This document shows positions 14,883 to 15,463 of a stretch of 15,463 bases of DNA, in pieces. The DNA is from Lachnospiraceae bacterium. GTDB lineage: Bacteria; Bacillota_A; Clostridia; Lachnospirales; Lachnospiraceae. A program made the position numbers and the translations under genes. The stretch is taken from positions 1 to 15,463 of the forward strand of contig JAIKXV010000070.1 in assembly GCA_024683935.1 (NCBI GenBank), given 5' to 3'. The notes under the pieces were generated by a model, which worked only from the letters and a program-made list of their open reading frames with translations, was not told the origin of the DNA and did not search any database. Position 1 is the stretch's first letter; each line of letters begins with the position of its first letter.

Positions 14883-15463
14883 TATTCCATGGCTCCGATC
14901 TTTTCCACATATTCCTCGAGGCAGAGACCGCTCTTCATGATCTCCTTTGCCGCGGGCACACCCACATAACGGTAATGCCAGGGCTCAAACTCGATCTCGG
15001 TAAGTTTCTCCTTGCCAAGGGGGTAACGAAGTATGAACCCGTACTCCCAGGAATGGGCTTTCAGCCACTTTCCGGCTCTGGTTTCCGCGAATCCCGCATC
15101 CAACATCTTGTAATCATCGGAAATAAAGTCAAAGGCAAGTCCCACCTGGTGTTCGCTGGTGCCGGGAATCGCTATCGTCTGGCTCGCAAGCTCGTATGCT
15201 TCCTCTTCGGTGTAGCCCTTTTTCATGTACTGCTTCTGCTTCTTCTTAAAAAGCACTTCCTGTCTCTCGTCGGAACGGTAGGGAGAGCAGATCTGGATCA
15301 CGACGCCGTCCTTCTTTGCCCCGTTCACCATATCCAGAACATAGGGTATCACCCGGACATCACTCTTTATCTGTCCTCTGATGGTCTCCAGCTCAAATTC
15401 ATAATCGTCGGGGATGTGGTGCTTTTTATTTATCAGTATCAGCGACCAGTCATCCTTGTAGGT
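14882..15463 (-). CDS. VanY-type D-alanyl-D-alanine carboxypeptidase (5' end outside window)
   Basis: The frame stays open to the right edge, so the start lies beyond the window; 193 codons are visible, and the GTG at 15352 is internal. The protein is a peptidase family M15B enzyme, which removes the terminal D-Ala from peptidoglycan stem peptides outside the membrane. Visible motifs are WSLILINKKHHIP near the beginning, SPYRSDERQ, SEHQVGLAFD with Zn ligands H105 and D112 of the visible part, and EPWHYRYVG with catalytic Glu (E160) and Zn ligand H163. A signal peptide or membrane anchor would be in the missing part. Nothing nearby suggests vancomycin resistance, so a housekeeping cell-wall role is more likely. 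Confidence 0.9.
   Translation of the reverse strand, partial: TYKDDWSLILINKKHHIPDDYEFELETIRGQIKSDVRVIPYVLDMVNGAKKDGVVIQICSPYRSDERQEVLFKKKQKQYMKKGYTEEEAYELASQTIAIPGTSEHQVGLAFDFISDDYKMLDAGFAETRAGKWLKAHSWEYGFILRYPLGKEKLTEIEFEPWHYRYVGVPAAKEIMKSGLCLEEYVEKIGAME

Noticed and set aside
14882..15463. Vancomycin resistance gene
   Set aside because: VanY-type peptidases are common housekeeping enzymes, and no vanH, vanA, vanX or two-component genes are present.

Overview
The window reads as chromosomal DNA of a low-to-mid GC Gram-positive anaerobe, most likely a member of the Clostridia, probably Lachnospiraceae. This is inference from strong AGGAG-type ribosome binding sites, GTG and TTG starts, the serC-serA-DUF1015 cluster, an IlvD lacking the extra Cys of the [2Fe-2S] class, and the style of the basic signal peptide at the left edge. 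Every gene I can support is on the minus strand, so transcription runs from the right edge to the left. I see no rRNA, tRNA, CRISPR array, phage gene or transposase.

Right end (13.2-15.5 kb): the end of a VanY-type D,D-carboxypeptidase gene overlaps tgt (tRNA-guanine transglycosylase) as TAATG. A near-consensus sigma-A-type promoter in the tgt-yajC gap (TTGATA-17-TATTAT) then drives yajC. A good intrinsic terminator follows yajC and ends only about 27 nt before the probable TTG start of leuB, so it may act as an attenuator for the next block.

Centre (2.5-13.2 kb): a long co-directional metabolic block, leuB, ilvD, ilvB (branched-chain amino acids), serC, serA and a DUF1015 gene (serine), then a divergent glgB-like GH13 gene. 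Junctions are tight from serA onward. Hairpins or repeats sit in several gaps. The ilvB-serC gap is the most unusual part: an 86-bp direct repeat that includes the last codons and stop of ilvB, a third partial copy, and four stacked hairpins.

Left end (0-2.5 kb): the block ends with an MscS-family channel and a stand-alone HypB-type nickel GTPase, followed by a terminator-like hairpin. Beyond it is an AT-richer island with an intact MNT (MntA-type) nucleotidyltransferase and only the C-terminal part of its usual HEPN/HepT partner, which looks like a decayed toxin-antitoxin pair. The window ends inside the 5' end of a gene for a secreted or membrane-anchored protein.

Most of this is ordinary metabolism. 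The points most worth checking are the structured repeat at the end of ilvB, the DUF1015 protein with a ParB/Srx-like DGHHR motif beside serine genes, the GlgB paralog with lost family motifs, the truncated HepT, and the terminator in front of leuB.
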